This document shows positions 44,276-53,402 of a stretch of DNA of 53,439 nt, piece after piece. The DNA is from Gammaproteobacteria bacterium. Lineage in GTDB: Bacteria > Pseudomonadota > Gammaproteobacteria > Pseudomonadales > Azotimanducaceae. Within the stretch, counting starts at the first letter, position 1. Each line of letters starts with the position of its first letter. The notes beneath the pieces were generated by a model. It was not told the origin of the DNA. It worked only from the letters and a program-made list of their open reading frames with translations, and did no database searches. The translations under genes and the position numbers were made by a program. The stretch is taken from positions 1 to 53,439 of the forward strand of contig PBRC01000062.1 of NCBI GenBank assembly GCA_002725285.1. The letters run 5' to 3'.

Positions 44276-44553
44276 CTACCCGGTCAGCGCGGTGTATCCA
44301 ATAATGGTACACAAGACTGCAATTAGTGTTGGCTGCCTCATACTGGTAATACCATCCAGAGCGCTCTCGATCATGTCCTCATAGAACGTGCCCATCCTGT
44401 CGAACATGATATTCAGTGATCCTTGCTTCTCACCAATTGTCACCATTTGAATCGCCAGTTCCGGGAACAGACCTGTTTGCAGCATTGCATAATCCAGCTG
44501 TTTGCCTTCGGAAACATCCTTCTTGATTATCGGCTCATTTCATCCTCCTTGTT
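44276..44553 (-). pseudogene. Remnant of PilC/GspF C-terminus
   Basis: The fragment reads IIKKDVSEGKQLDYAML, then LFPELAIQMVTIGEKQGSLN and MFDRMGTFYEDMIESALDG, an unmistakable PilC/GspF T2SS-F C-terminal half. The frame is closed by a TGA just upstream and the final membrane segment is cut to LCTIIGYTALTG. No other pilus gene is near, so it is a relic. Confidence 0.8.
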
Positions 44554-44678
44554 TCCTCGCCAAAACCCTTTGATGTCTTTGAACTCAGAGACTATGGCTC
44601 AGTATCGACAGAATAATGGGGGTGACAGATGCGGCAACAAGGCCTTTTGCAAGAGCCATAGAGTGGACCTCCAAAACT

Positions 44679-44727
44679 ATATCTAGATAATCTAGGTGTG
44701 ACACACATAGATAATCTAGATATAGCA
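44679..44727. repeat. 49-bp near-perfect palindrome
   Basis: Arms of 24 bp (CTATATCTAGATAATCTA... and its complement, two mismatches) surround a central A at 44703, with GTGTG/CACAC innermost. Each arm also contains the smaller palindrome CTAGATAATCTAG. The surrounding 448-bp gap (44554-45001) has no gene. It could be a cruciform-forming mobile-element end, an operator, or a bidirectional terminator. Confidence 0.85.
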
Positions 44728-45001
44728 ATTCCGACGTCAGATTGCTTTGGCAGTAATAACTCAGTCAGCCCATCGACTCGTAATGAGACGAGTCCGCATA
44801 TCAATTTCGGATTGTCCAAGTGGTATATACTGATCCGCAACGAGAACAGCCCTCCAAGACGGTATAAATGACAATACAGGACCTGGACAACAGCTTTTCT
44901 TTTTATTACCTCTGGAGTATTAACCTGACATCATCTGTTCATGCCATCAACGACCGCTGTCTAATAATACAACCAGGCAATGATGGAACAAGGAGCTAAC
45001 C

Positions 45002-45898
45002 ATGACCGCGATTACCGAATTTGAAACTGAACTCGCCCGATTAAAATCTGGTGACCATCAGCCAATAGAGTCGTCTACTGAAAGCAAATGGAATGAGAAC
45101 TGGATGTCTAATGATGTCTCGGCTCATGAGCCGCTTGTCATCGCACTGCTTGGTGGAGCAATGGCTGATCGTCTGGCCTGGGTTTTTCATGCCGGTTACC
45201 AGGGTATGATGCGGTATGCATTTCCGTTCTGCCCGCAGCAGGGCTGGGCAAGCTATCTCGTCGCTGAAGACAAGACCGGTGAATACCCCGGAACTGTTCT
45301 TACCAAATCCGATGACCAGAACAAGCTGAGCGGGTACAAGAGTTGGGTAGCTGCTTCTGATCATGTAGACCATCTCGTGGTGCAGGTAACTGGTTCGGAA
45401 GAGAATACTCTCCTGCTGATTGACCGAAATGAAGCTGGCGTATCATTGAGCAGTCGGGAGAGCCCTGGTTTTCTGGCTGATTTAAGTCAGGGATTTGCTG
45501 CTTTCGAGAGCGTCAGCGTTGCAGCAGAGCGAGTTTTCAGCAGCGCTGATCAGCCACCCAATTTTGCCCAGTCGGAACCTCACCATGTACTGACTGCACT
45601 TAACGCATTTATGACTTCCCAGGCGCTTAAACTCGGTGGTGATCCAGACTTTCTTAACAAAGCAATCAGTTCACTTCACCTTGCTGGAAAGCTGGTTGAG
45701 GATAATACTGTTGATGATGACTTCTTCCTGGGAATCGCTGATCTGGACGCCGCGACAACTGAAACCGCGCGCAGCTTCGAACAATTTCTGGAGGACAATG
45801 ACACCAGCCTGCACCTTCGCTGGCAGAGGGATCGGGGTCTGGTGAAGATGTTTTCCAGGGGGCTGCAGAAGAGAGCAAGCTGGTTACGCGATAAATAG
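45002..45898 (+). CDS. Short acyl-CoA dehydrogenase-like protein
   Basis: A 298-residue protein resembles the middle and C-terminal parts of acyl-CoA dehydrogenases: SGYKSWVAASDHVDHLVVQV and LLLIDRNEAGVSLSSRESPGFL match the FAD/substrate beta-domain, and LSQGFAAFESVSVAAERVF follows as in the linker. The N-terminal alpha domain is much reduced and the usual catalytic base helix is not clear, so activity is uncertain. AAGGAG precedes the ATG. It stands alone after the palindrome. Confidence 0.55.
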   Translation: MTAITEFETELARLKSGDHQPIESSTESKWNENWMSNDVSAHEPLVIALLGGAMADRLAWVFHAGYQGMMRYAFPFCPQQGWASYLVAEDKTGEYPGTVLTKSDDQNKLSGYKSWVAASDHVDHLVVQVTGSEENTLLLIDRNEAGVSLSSRESPGFLADLSQGFAAFESVSVAAERVFSSADQPPNFAQSEPHHVLTALNAFMTSQALKLGGDPDFLNKAISSLHLAGKLVEDNTVDDDFFLGIADLDAATTETARSFEQFLEDNDTSLHLRWQRDRGLVKMFSRGLQKRASWLRDK

Positions 45899-45963
45899 CC
45901 TATCCTGTCTAAGTAAAAAATTCTCTGGCTGTGCCTTAAGGTTCTACCTTCAAAGGCTCCCTG

Positions 45964-46401
45964 CTAAGCACCGGTCTGCATAAGCTCTACAATATTGCCG
46001 AAGGGATCACGGCCATAGATTGCCCAGGTATTACCCAACTGAACCGGATCACCGTGCAAATCACCACCAGCAGCCTTGAACTTTTCACAGGCTTCCCGGA
46101 TATCTTCAAAATCAAAGGCGATATGTGCGATCCCTGGATCACAGGGTCGATCGTCGGCTGAATTACCTCGTTGAGCTGGAGCAGAATATTCAAACAATTC
46201 CAGACGATAATTACTCCCTTCGAGCATTACTGCTTTAGCTGCGCTGTTTTCCAGATTGATGACTTTGGCCACATCGGCATTATTGTCGAGGTCCCACTCG
46301 AGTCGAAATGATTCCGTCAGGTTAAGAAACTGACGATAGAATGCGTCCGCCTTTTCAAGATCAGGCACCACCAATCCTGCGTGATGAAATGTACTCTTCA
46401 T
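45964..46401 (-). CDS. VOC-superfamily (glyoxalase/dioxygenase-like) protein
   Basis: The 145-residue protein has paired beta-alpha-beta-beta-beta modules: FHHAGLVVPDLEKADAFYRQFLNL at the start, RLELFEYS at the centre and IAHIAFDFEDIREACEKFKAAGGD with RDPFGNIVELMQ at the end. Metal ligand candidates are H6, E (RLELFEY) , H and the final E of IVELMQ. VOC members include methylmalonyl-CoA epimerase, glyoxalase and extradiol dioxygenases. The ATG at 46401 with GAGGTG upstream is preferred over the frame start at 46458. It lies convergent with the ACAD-like gene. Confidence 0.8.
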   Translation of the reverse strand: MKSTFHHAGLVVPDLEKADAFYRQFLNLTESFRLEWDLDNNADVAKVINLENSAAKAVMLEGSNYRLELFEYSAPAQRGNSADDRPCDPGIAHIAFDFEDIREACEKFKAAGGDLHGDPVQLGNTWAIYGRDPFGNIVELMQTGA

Positions 46402-46539
46402 TGTTACACCTCTTTTTATTCCGGGATCAGCTACATTAACAAATCGTCTCACTATCACCTAACGAATAAATATTTCGTCAGGAATTAACCACATGTTACA
46501 AACGTTTCTTCTGATATTTCTCAACTCACTCAATATGCT

Positions 46540-46700
46540 ATGGTCATGTCGATTCCTACCGGGTCAGGTCAGACGACACTGGCACCTGATGAAATACTGA
46601 AGGAAATAAGAATCCCGTATGGGACACCAAGTACTACCTCGACATTCATCAAGTGGAGTCAACCTCGCTCAATGGCGATTTCCATCGCTAATCTTTCAAC
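46540..46700 (+). pseudogene. Fragment of CoxM/XdhB-type FAD subunit
   Basis: The reading PTGSGQTTLAPDEILKEIRIP and STFIKWSQPRSMAISIANLS matches the mid region of the FAD-binding medium subunit of CO dehydrogenase/xanthine oxidase family enzymes. Nothing precedes it that completes the FAD domain, and the frame runs directly into amidase sequence. It is a truncated relic. Confidence 0.65.
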
Positions 46701-47545
46701 AAGCCAGCAGGAAACTATGGATACGGACAACGGGCAGAAAGAAGATGCGCCATTTACCGGCGTACCATTTCTGCTGAAGGATCTCGTTACAAATATCACC
46801 GGTGCACCACGAAGAGAGAGTCTGCTTTCGTTGCCGGCCATTACTACGCAAGTGCCAACAGTGAACTGACACGTCGTTTCAAAAGGGCTGGATTTATCGT
46901 ACTCGCTAAAACCAACACTTCCGAATTTGGTCTCTTGCCTACAACTGAGCCAGAGCATTTTGGGCTAACTCGAAATCCCTGGAATAACGAACTTGGAAGA
47001 GGAGGATCCACTGGTTCAGCAGCAGTCACATCCGGTCCGGTGTCTGCCATTCACGCAAGCGACGGCGGAGGTTCAATTCGTGTCCCCTCTTCCTGCTGCG
47101 GCATCGTCGGATTAAAACCAAACCATGGGCGCAACTCCTATGCACCCCGGACCGGCGACGTTGCCGGTGGGATTCTAAGTGACCATGTGGCGACCTGAAC
47201 CCTGCGGGACAGCGCTGCAATTCTTGAATGTACGGCAGGTTACCCGCCAGGTGGGCCGAATATTCCTCCCACACCGGTTCGCCCTTATACTGAGGAAATC
47301 GGCAGAGATCCTGGTCGGTTGAGAATCGGATTAGGTACCGTTGATCTAAACGGTAATCAGGCGCATCCCGACTGTGTCGAGGCCTCTATGAATGCCGCGG
47401 CTCTTTGTGAATTACTCGGTCTCCAGGTTGAGGTGAATCAACCCTTCTGCGCTTGTCTTCCCAGTTGGAGCAGGCACACCCCTGGTCACATCGAAGACCA
47501 CCAGTCACCTGACCAGATGACATAACGCAACTTCCTCCCCGGTGA
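46701..47545 (+). pseudogene. Broken amidase-signature gene
   Basis: Pieces in several frames make one amidase: APFTGVPFLLKDLVT (catalytic Lys region), LAKTNTSEFGLLPTTEPEHF, TRNPWNNELGRGGSTGSAA and SDGGGSIRVPSSCCGIVGLKP (Ser region). A frameshift near 46840-46870, an in-frame TGA at 47196 where relatives have arginine, and a lost C-terminus make it non-functional. It is joined to the CoxM fragment upstream. Confidence 0.8.
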
Positions 47546-47623
47546 CCGCTTTGGCAGTGGCTGGTGCATCTGCAGGAACTTTCCCCGGCTAGTATAATCA
47601 TCCCGAAAACAGAGGGGTCGACT

Positions 47624-49609
47624 TTGGACCGAGAGGACATCATCCTGACGGGTGATTTGGGGGAAGATTTATGGTCAATGATCCTTCAGATTACTCATAC
47701 AAATGAACCCTGCGAAAAGGGAGCAGACGAGACGCTATTTCAAGTGCCCGGCAGGTCAGACTATTATTTGCGGGTTCAAGGCGATGTCACCAACCTGGAA
47801 CATTCTGCCTCACCGGTGCTGAGCCCCGGGTCCACGCTTGTCAGAAATTCTGAGGGGATCGCATTTCAAACCCTCGTTCGCATGGGACCCGTCGAAGTTA
47901 TTCAACCATTCCCGAAAGTCAATTTCCGAGTACCAGCAAATGCAGTTCTGATCTGGCGGCAAATAGCTGACACGTTTATGTTGAAAAATCCTCAGTGGCC
48001 GATGTCAGAGACCAATGGGGATAAGGCAGACGAAAATGAGATCCTTCAACGTCGGCTCTCTCTTTTAGTACTCAATTCGTGGGAGAAGGTGGCAGGCATC
48101 CTCACGGGCCTGGGATTTCAACAGAATCAGACTTCCTATTCCAAGAGGATCATAGCGGAAGCGCTCACAGGTATGAACATCGACGAACTTGCCGATGAAA
48201 ACATTCACGTCCTGTCTGGACAGCTGGTGGATTCAACCGGCATAGATGAAAGCCAACTGGTAACCCATATGATCGACCTGGATGGGAGCACACATATTGT
48301 TCTCCACGAGGAAGTTCTAACGCGGTGGGAAAAGAAGGATTATCCAGATTATATGATGAATGCGCTGATCACGGCTCTATTTCGAGAGATAACCGTATCT
48401 CACGGTCTCGACGAAGATACACTTGATCGATCTGGCTTGTCGTTTAGCGCATTGGATAAATCCTATTGGGGTCAGAAGGATTCCAGGGAAATCACTGCTC
48501 TCTTATGCAAACGGGGTAGAAACCAACTCAGTCGGGTTTCGACGGAAGCAGGCAGTCGAGTCTCGATGACTAACGCTTTTGATGGATTTGCAGAAGAAGT
48601 GATGCTGGTCAGTGGCGTCCAAAAAACTTTTGAGAACCACGAGTCAGATATCGGACAGTTTTCACATAACAAAGCCGAGTTGCTCAAGGGTGTGTTGGCT
48701 ATGAAGCCTAAACGTCTGGATGTACCGCTGGGATACAGTGTGCATGAACTTGTTCAAGAACAGGGGAAGCTGATTAAGGAGGAACTGCGTCAGATTCTTC
48801 TCGACAAAGAACAGCAGGCTCGTTCCGGAAAAGAAGAGCGGAGCATTGATTTCCTTGGCGCCGGGCTCGGGCACTATCCCACCGAAGCCATTCAAACAAT
48901 CCAGATGACAAACGATTTATTGATCGAGGAATCTCAAAGAGGCGCACTAGCCCTTCCTGAAATGTGGACACTGCGTTTTGCTGGATTCGATATCAAGGAG
49001 TCGTGCTATCAATCTGCTCGAGAGGTGTTTCACGAGGCAACAGCGAATACCGCCGCATTCTCCGGATTCAAAGACACGAGAATTGGCGACCTGCATATGG
49101 AAGCCTTTATAGGGAATGCACTCGATTATCTGAGGCTCATAAGTATTCGAGACGAGGAGATCCCCGCCATTTTTGGCATGCCACTTCGCTTTGATATTCT
49201 ATTGCATCGCAACATGTCATACATAAACGAAAACGTAAGAAGAAAAAGTGAACGCTATATCAATCCACTTTCGAAGAAAAGTCGGGGAGACGCGGTATTC
49301 TTTTTGTGGTCTTCACTTCAGACACTCAATATCCTGAGTATTTTCGGCCGTGACAACGCACACTATGTCATCGACCCTATACGTCAAATAGCGACTGATG
49401 ACCCGACTGCCCTGGGCAATGAATCTCCATTCAAGTTGCCGTGGGTAAAAGTTATCAGGGCCGGTGAAAATAAAGAAGGGCGTGTGATGTCTGAATGGGG
49501 ATCTGGTATCTGGATTATTCAGAAACAAACTGGTGTGGCATCCTTGTCATTGACAGATGTGCAGCAGGCAGCAAAGCAGACATTTGCCGGGGAGAACTCG
49601 CCTCCCTGA
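47624..49609 (+). CDS. Large orphan protein, no recognised family
   Basis: A 661-residue soluble, acidic protein starts at TTG 47624, chosen because AGAGGGG lies six bases upstream; the frame stays open to 47564 inside the amidase relic. There is no signal peptide or TM helix. The N-terminal third is strand-rich (YYLRVQGDVTNLEHSASPVLSPG), the middle third helical (ELVQEQGKLIKEELRQILLDKEQQARSGKEE coiled-coil-like), and the last third contains ALDYLRLISIRDEEIPAIFGMPLRF. I see no catalytic motif. It is flanked on both sides by decayed genes, which suggests recent arrival or a relict island gene, though codon use looks ordinary. Confidence 0.6.
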   Translation: MDREDIILTGDLGEDLWSMILQITHTNEPCEKGADETLFQVPGRSDYYLRVQGDVTNLEHSASPVLSPGSTLVRNSEGIAFQTLVRMGPVEVIQPFPKVNFRVPANAVLIWRQIADTFMLKNPQWPMSETNGDKADENEILQRRLSLLVLNSWEKVAGILTGLGFQQNQTSYSKRIIAEALTGMNIDELADENIHVLSGQLVDSTGIDESQLVTHMIDLDGSTHIVLHEEVLTRWEKKDYPDYMMNALITALFREITVSHGLDEDTLDRSGLSFSALDKSYWGQKDSREITALLCKRGRNQLSRVSTEAGSRVSMTNAFDGFAEEVMLVSGVQKTFENHESDIGQFSHNKAELLKGVLAMKPKRLDVPLGYSVHELVQEQGKLIKEELRQILLDKEQQARSGKEERSIDFLGAGLGHYPTEAIQTIQMTNDLLIEESQRGALALPEMWTLRFAGFDIKESCYQSAREVFHEATANTAAFSGFKDTRIGDLHMEAFIGNALDYLRLISIRDEEIPAIFGMPLRFDILLHRNMSYINENVRRKSERYINPLSKKSRGDAVFFLWSSLQTLNILSIFGRDNAHYVIDPIRQIATDDPTALGNESPFKLPWVKVIRAGENKEGRVMSEWGSGIWIIQKQTGVASLSLTDVQQAAKQTFAGENSPP

Positions 49610-49691
49610 TCACATTTCTTCCCTTATGCTTGTCTTCTCAGATCAAACAAGCTCTGCCTGCGACAGAACCGGGTACATCAATCGTCTGATT

Positions 49692-50145
49692 ACATGGCAT
49701 AGTCACCACTCACGCTGATGCATTGCCCGGTAACATAGGAATTCCTGTCGGAAACAAGCAGCAACACCATCGGTGTAATGTCATCTGGTACCCGACTCGG
49801 CGCAGGCAATAGTTTTTTACCTCCTTTTTCAGCACATCAGGATCCCGGAATATCTTGCTCTGATGGCTGTCTGGGTGCCACAGACTATTGTCACCGGCAT
49901 TTTCTGGTTTTTCCAGCATAGCCAGACCTGGACAGCCGATGTTCACCTTCAATCGGCAAGTTCCGAATTCAGGGGCAGCACCTTGAGCAAGGTAATCTTC
50001 CCCCCTTGCAAGCCCCGTAAACCGCCTCATTGTTCTCACCAATCCTTCCTGGATCAGACTCGATAGCGATGATCTTGCCGTAGTTACGTTCAATCATTGA
50101 TGCCACCACAGACTTGATGCAGTTGATCAGCCCCACAGATTAATC
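49692..50145 (-). pseudogene. Broken short-chain dehydrogenase
   Basis: The minus strand holds the C-terminal half of an SDR in several frames: LINCIKSVVASMIERNYGKIIAI (helix F region), AVYGACKGG (the catalytic YxxxK, here Y-GAC-K), then the end VTGQCISVSGDYAM with TAA. At least two frameshifts separate the pieces and the Rossmann N-terminus is missing. Confidence 0.75.
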
Positions 50146-50306
50146 GCGATCTCTTACTCAAACGAAGTAGGTTTTCGACCCATCAATCCACTTGAGTCGA
50201 CCAGAATCAATGACGGTTTCAGACCCTGTCCTTATCATCTCTGGGTCTGATTTTCGCTGTGTTAAATCACCCCAGATGCCATCATTTACCTGCCAAAGTA
50301 CTTTAC

Positions 50307-50357
50307 CCGTCGCAGCACTTTATCCGCCGCAGCACTTTATCCGCCGCAGCACTTTTT
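50307..50357. repeat. 17-bp tandem repeat spanning a stop codon
   Basis: CCGYCGCAGCACTTTAT is repeated three times (50307, 50324, 50341), with a diverged fourth copy before it. On the minus strand each copy spells KCCGG and the stop, so the last codons of the radical-SAM gene, including its terminator codon, are duplicated downstream. Confidence 0.85.
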
Positions 50358-51623
50358 GTATTTCTTTCCGCTACCACAGGGACAGGGGCTGTTTCTACCT
50401 GCTCTCAGTTTTTTATCAGCGAGGAACCGATAGTACTGGGTTGCGGGTAACTTATTCTTCAGCGCTTGTACCATCGCGTTCAGATACGGTTGAACGTGCT
50501 TAAAAAAATCCAGATAGCCCTCGCATAGATAGTTGTGCTCAAACTCTTCATTTTGGAATCGAATAAACTGATGCGCCGGACAACCACCATTGCAATAATC
50601 TCTAATCTCGCACCGTCGGCATCTATCGGTAAGCTCCTTTTCCTTGGCATGTCCAAATGACATCTGGTCTTCGCCGTCAACAATCTCAGCGTAGCTCTGC
50701 TGTTGCAGATTACCAATTCTGTATTCATCGAAGACGAAGTGATCGCAGGCAAAAACATCACCATTGTGTTCAAGCGCCAGCGCTCTGCCACATTCCCTGG
50801 CATGGACACAAATAGTAGCCACATGACCCATCGCGGAGTTAAGAGCAGATTCGAACTGTTGGATATAGATCTTGCCAACATCGTTAATCAGCCATTCGTC
50901 AAAAATGGAAATCATGAAACGCCCGTACTGGTTGGGCAGAACGCTTCTTTCTGAGGCTCCGTTCTTTCCACTCCGCTCCACGACAGGGATGAATTGCAAG
51001 TGCTGCGTTCCCAGTTCCGTTAATCCCCGATAGACTTCAAGTGGGTGATCAGCATTGTGACGCTGAACAACAGTGAGAACATTAAACTCAACCCCGTGTT
51101 TCACCAGATTGTCCAGACCTTGCTTCACAAGATGATATGACCCTTTGCCACCTTTGGTTTTCCGATACCGATTATGAAACTCCTCTGGACCATCAATACT
51201 GATGCCAACCAGAAATTCAAATTCCTTAAGAAATTCGCACCACTGGCTATCCAACCTGGTGCCGTTAGTCTGAAGTGCATTGGTAATATGCATACCAGGC
51301 CTTCGATATTTTTCCTGCAAGGCGACAATCTTTCTGAAGTATTCCAGACCCAATAGCGTTGGCTCGCCACCCTGCCAGGCAAAACTCACTTCCTGACAAC
51401 CAACTGGTTGACTTTCGATGTAACCTCTTATGTGTATTTCCAGTAACTCAACTGAAAGGTGAAACTTCGAACCTTTGAACATGCTGGTTTTGTTCAAATA
51501 GAAGCAGTATTCACAATTCAGATTACACAAGGGGCCAATTGGCTTCGTTATCACATGGAATGGCGCGCCCGCTGAAGACCATCTCGAACGCGAAAGATTT
51601 TCGGTAGTGATTATTTCGGACAT
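50337..51623 (-). CDS. Radical SAM/SPASM maturase of the anSME family with SEC-C tail
   Basis: The 428-residue protein carries the radical SAM motif C33-x3-C37-x2-C40 (CNLNCEYC), then FAWQGGEPTLLGLEYF and NALQTNGTRLD, a SPASM-type auxiliary cluster region (CGRALALEHNGDVFACDHF and CRRCEIRDYCNGGCP), and ends GRNSPCPCGSGKKYKKCCGG, a SEC-C zinc motif. Anaerobic sulfatase maturases of this kind oxidise Cys or Ser to formylglycine; related enzymes modify other peptides. No sulfatase or obvious substrate peptide is nearby. The ribosome site is weak. Confidence 0.88.
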   Translation of the reverse strand: MSEIITTENLSRSRWSSAGAPFHVITKPIGPLCNLNCEYCFYLNKTSMFKGSKFHLSVELLEIHIRGYIESQPVGCQEVSFAWQGGEPTLLGLEYFRKIVALQEKYRRPGMHITNALQTNGTRLDSQWCEFLKEFEFLVGISIDGPEEFHNRYRKTKGGKGSYHLVKQGLDNLVKHGVEFNVLTVVQRHNADHPLEVYRGLTELGTQHLQFIPVVERSGKNGASERSVLPNQYGRFMISIFDEWLINDVGKIYIQQFESALNSAMGHVATICVHARECGRALALEHNGDVFACDHFVFDEYRIGNLQQQSYAEIVDGEDQMSFGHAKEKELTDRCRRCEIRDYCNGGCPAHQFIRFQNEEFEHNYLCEGYLDFFKHVQPYLNAMVQALKNKLPATQYYRFLADKKLRAGRNSPCPCGSGKKYKKCCGG

Positions 51624-51772
51624 ATTATTCGCCGAGAGCGGACGATTCGGCAGGCATTGAACCCGGTAGGTTCCCGGTTAATCCGTTGGTTAATCCAACC
51701 ATGGTTCTGTATTCCGTATTTCAGCGTTTAACGATTTCCGATGGCTAAAGTCAGTCCACAATCACCAGGTGA

Positions 51773-52627
51773 TCAGGCTGCCAATTCTGATTCTGGATCG
51801 CCGGCAATCCTCACATGTCGCATCACTCTAGCCTGATTATGATGATCGTAAGGCCTTGCCCGATGCATCAGACACCGATTGTCCCAGGCTATCACATCGC
51901 CTGGCTGCCACTGATGCTCATAGGTCCTCGGTGGCTGGCAGGCAAATTCCAGCAACTCATCCAGCAGCTTCCTGGATTCATCCTGATCCATGCCCGGAAT
52001 GTTATGCGCGTGTCGACCAATTAAGAGAGCCGGTCTTCCTGTCTCCGGGTGAATCTTGATGAGCGGCCTAAGTGGTGACTCCTTATCTTGAAAACCATAG
52101 CCAGCACCCACTTCGACCTTATGACCGATCTGTGACTGCGAGTAAAAAAGGGAGTGATAGGCTGACAAATCAGCAATTCGCGCTTTCATCTCTTCAGATA
52201 AGGCATCGTAACCCGCGCGCATGTCCGCCCACTCAGTTTGTCCACCCTCTGGCGGTATTTCCTGAGCTGCCAGAACTGCGCCTTTTGATCCAAGGGGCAT
52301 ATAGGAACTGTCTGTATGCCAGACCTCAACACCTCGCAGAATCTGCGTCAGGTGCTCACCATCTTGGGAAAGGCTTCCGTCAGGGAGTTTGTTACTCAGG
52401 TAGACAAGTTGTACACCCGGTGCCATCTCCTCAATATTACCGAATCTTGAGCCGAAGGCGATATGCTGTTCAGGTGTGATGTTCTGGCCTGGGAAAATCA
52501 GCACAGCATACTCAAGAAACGCCGCATGTATTGCCTGCCACGTATCATCATCAACTAAAGACAAATCAACATCCGTTAAAACTGCGCCAAGTGTTGCATC
52601 CAAAGATTCTATTTTTAGCTGGGGCAT
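51773..52627 (-). CDS. TauD/TfdA-type 2-oxoglutarate dioxygenase
   Basis: The 284-residue protein has the double-stranded beta-helix iron site H104-x-D106 (WHTDSSY) with distal H255 (CLMHRARPYD) and 2-oxoglutarate arginine R267. LFIG-type N-terminal text (AVLIFPGQNITPEQHIAFGSRFG) is typical of TauD. It hydroxylates a sulfonate, aryloxyacid or related substrate using O2. The ATG at 52627 with AGGAGG upstream is preferred over the ORF start at 52666. It diverges from the hydrolase gene. Confidence 0.9.
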   Translation of the reverse strand: MPQLKIESLDATLGAVLTDVDLSLVDDDTWQAIHAAFLEYAVLIFPGQNITPEQHIAFGSRFGNIEEMAPGVQLVYLSNKLPDGSLSQDGEHLTQILRGVEVWHTDSSYMPLGSKGAVLAAQEIPPEGGQTEWADMRAGYDALSEEMKARIADLSAYHSLFYSQSQIGHKVEVGAGYGFQDKESPLRPLIKIHPETGRPALLIGRHAHNIPGMDQDESRKLLDELLEFACQPPRTYEHQWQPGDVIAWDNRCLMHRARPYDHHNQARVMRHVRIAGDPESELAA

Positions 52628-52710
52628 GTTTCCTCCTGGTATATTTCTCCGACAAACAGAATACATAACCCATGATATATTGAACAGCAGACTTTGAAAT
52701 CGGCAACTGG

Positions 52711-53370
52711 ATGATCATGAATAAGAATGACCTGAATTTCACCGCCAAACTCACCATCAAGGTAGAACTTCCCTACCGAACCTACCTGCCGAATGACTAC
52801 AGCGACGATGGTCCCGCGCATCCTTTGCTCCTGTTCCTTCATGGTGCCGGTGAACGTGGCGATGATCTCACAGCGCTGACCAATACAGCCCTGCCAAAAC
52901 ACATTGAAGAGGGACTGGATCTGCCTTTTGTAACTGTTTGCCCACAATGCGCCGAAGGCTCCTGGTGGGATGAACATGCGCTTTCGGCACTTCTGGACAA
53001 GGTCGTCAGCGCATACAACATCGATCAGACAAGACTCTACTTGACAGGACTCAGCATGGGTGGACGAGGTACCTGGCAACTGGCAAACCTTCTCGGTGAA
53101 AAATTCGCGGCGATTGCACCCATCTGCCCTCCCTTCGTCTGGGTTAATCCTGAAAACTTCAGGAACCTGCCAATCTGGTGCTTTCACGGCGTGATGGATT
53201 CGGTTATCCCTGTAAGTGACTCAGTCAAAATCGTCCGCCTGCTAAGAAGTAACGGTTGCAAAGTTGAGTTTACAACCTACGCAAACGCTGACCATGACTC
53301 CTGGACTGACACCTACACAAATCCCGAACTCTACGAGTGGTTGCTGTCCCATCGCCGAGCCGCACCTTAA
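52711..53370 (+). CDS. Alpha/beta hydrolase (phospholipase/carboxylesterase type)
   Basis: The 219-residue hydrolase has the oxyanion loop LLLFLHGAGERGDD, nucleophile elbow G-L-S115-M-G-G, acid D163 (HGVMDSVIP) and H195 (NADHDSW). It lacks a signal peptide. The second ATG at 52717 is an equally possible start; no strong ribosome site precedes either. It ends 70 bp before the window edge and diverges from the TauD-type gene. Confidence 0.85.
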   Translation: MIMNKNDLNFTAKLTIKVELPYRTYLPNDYSDDGPAHPLLLFLHGAGERGDDLTALTNTALPKHIEEGLDLPFVTVCPQCAEGSWWDEHALSALLDKVVSAYNIDQTRLYLTGLSMGGRGTWQLANLLGEKFAAIAPICPPFVWVNPENFRNLPIWCFHGVMDSVIPVSDSVKIVRLLRSNGCKVEFTTYANADHDSWTDTYTNPELYEWLLSHRRAAP

Positions 53371-53402
53371 ATCAGCACCGGTCAATTCCCCTGAGCTGAA
53401 TG

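Noticed and set aside
47196-47198. A second in-frame UGA as a possible selenocysteine in the amidase
   Set aside because: Relatives have arginine there, no SECIS-like hairpin follows, and the gene has frameshifts as well; it is a pseudogene.
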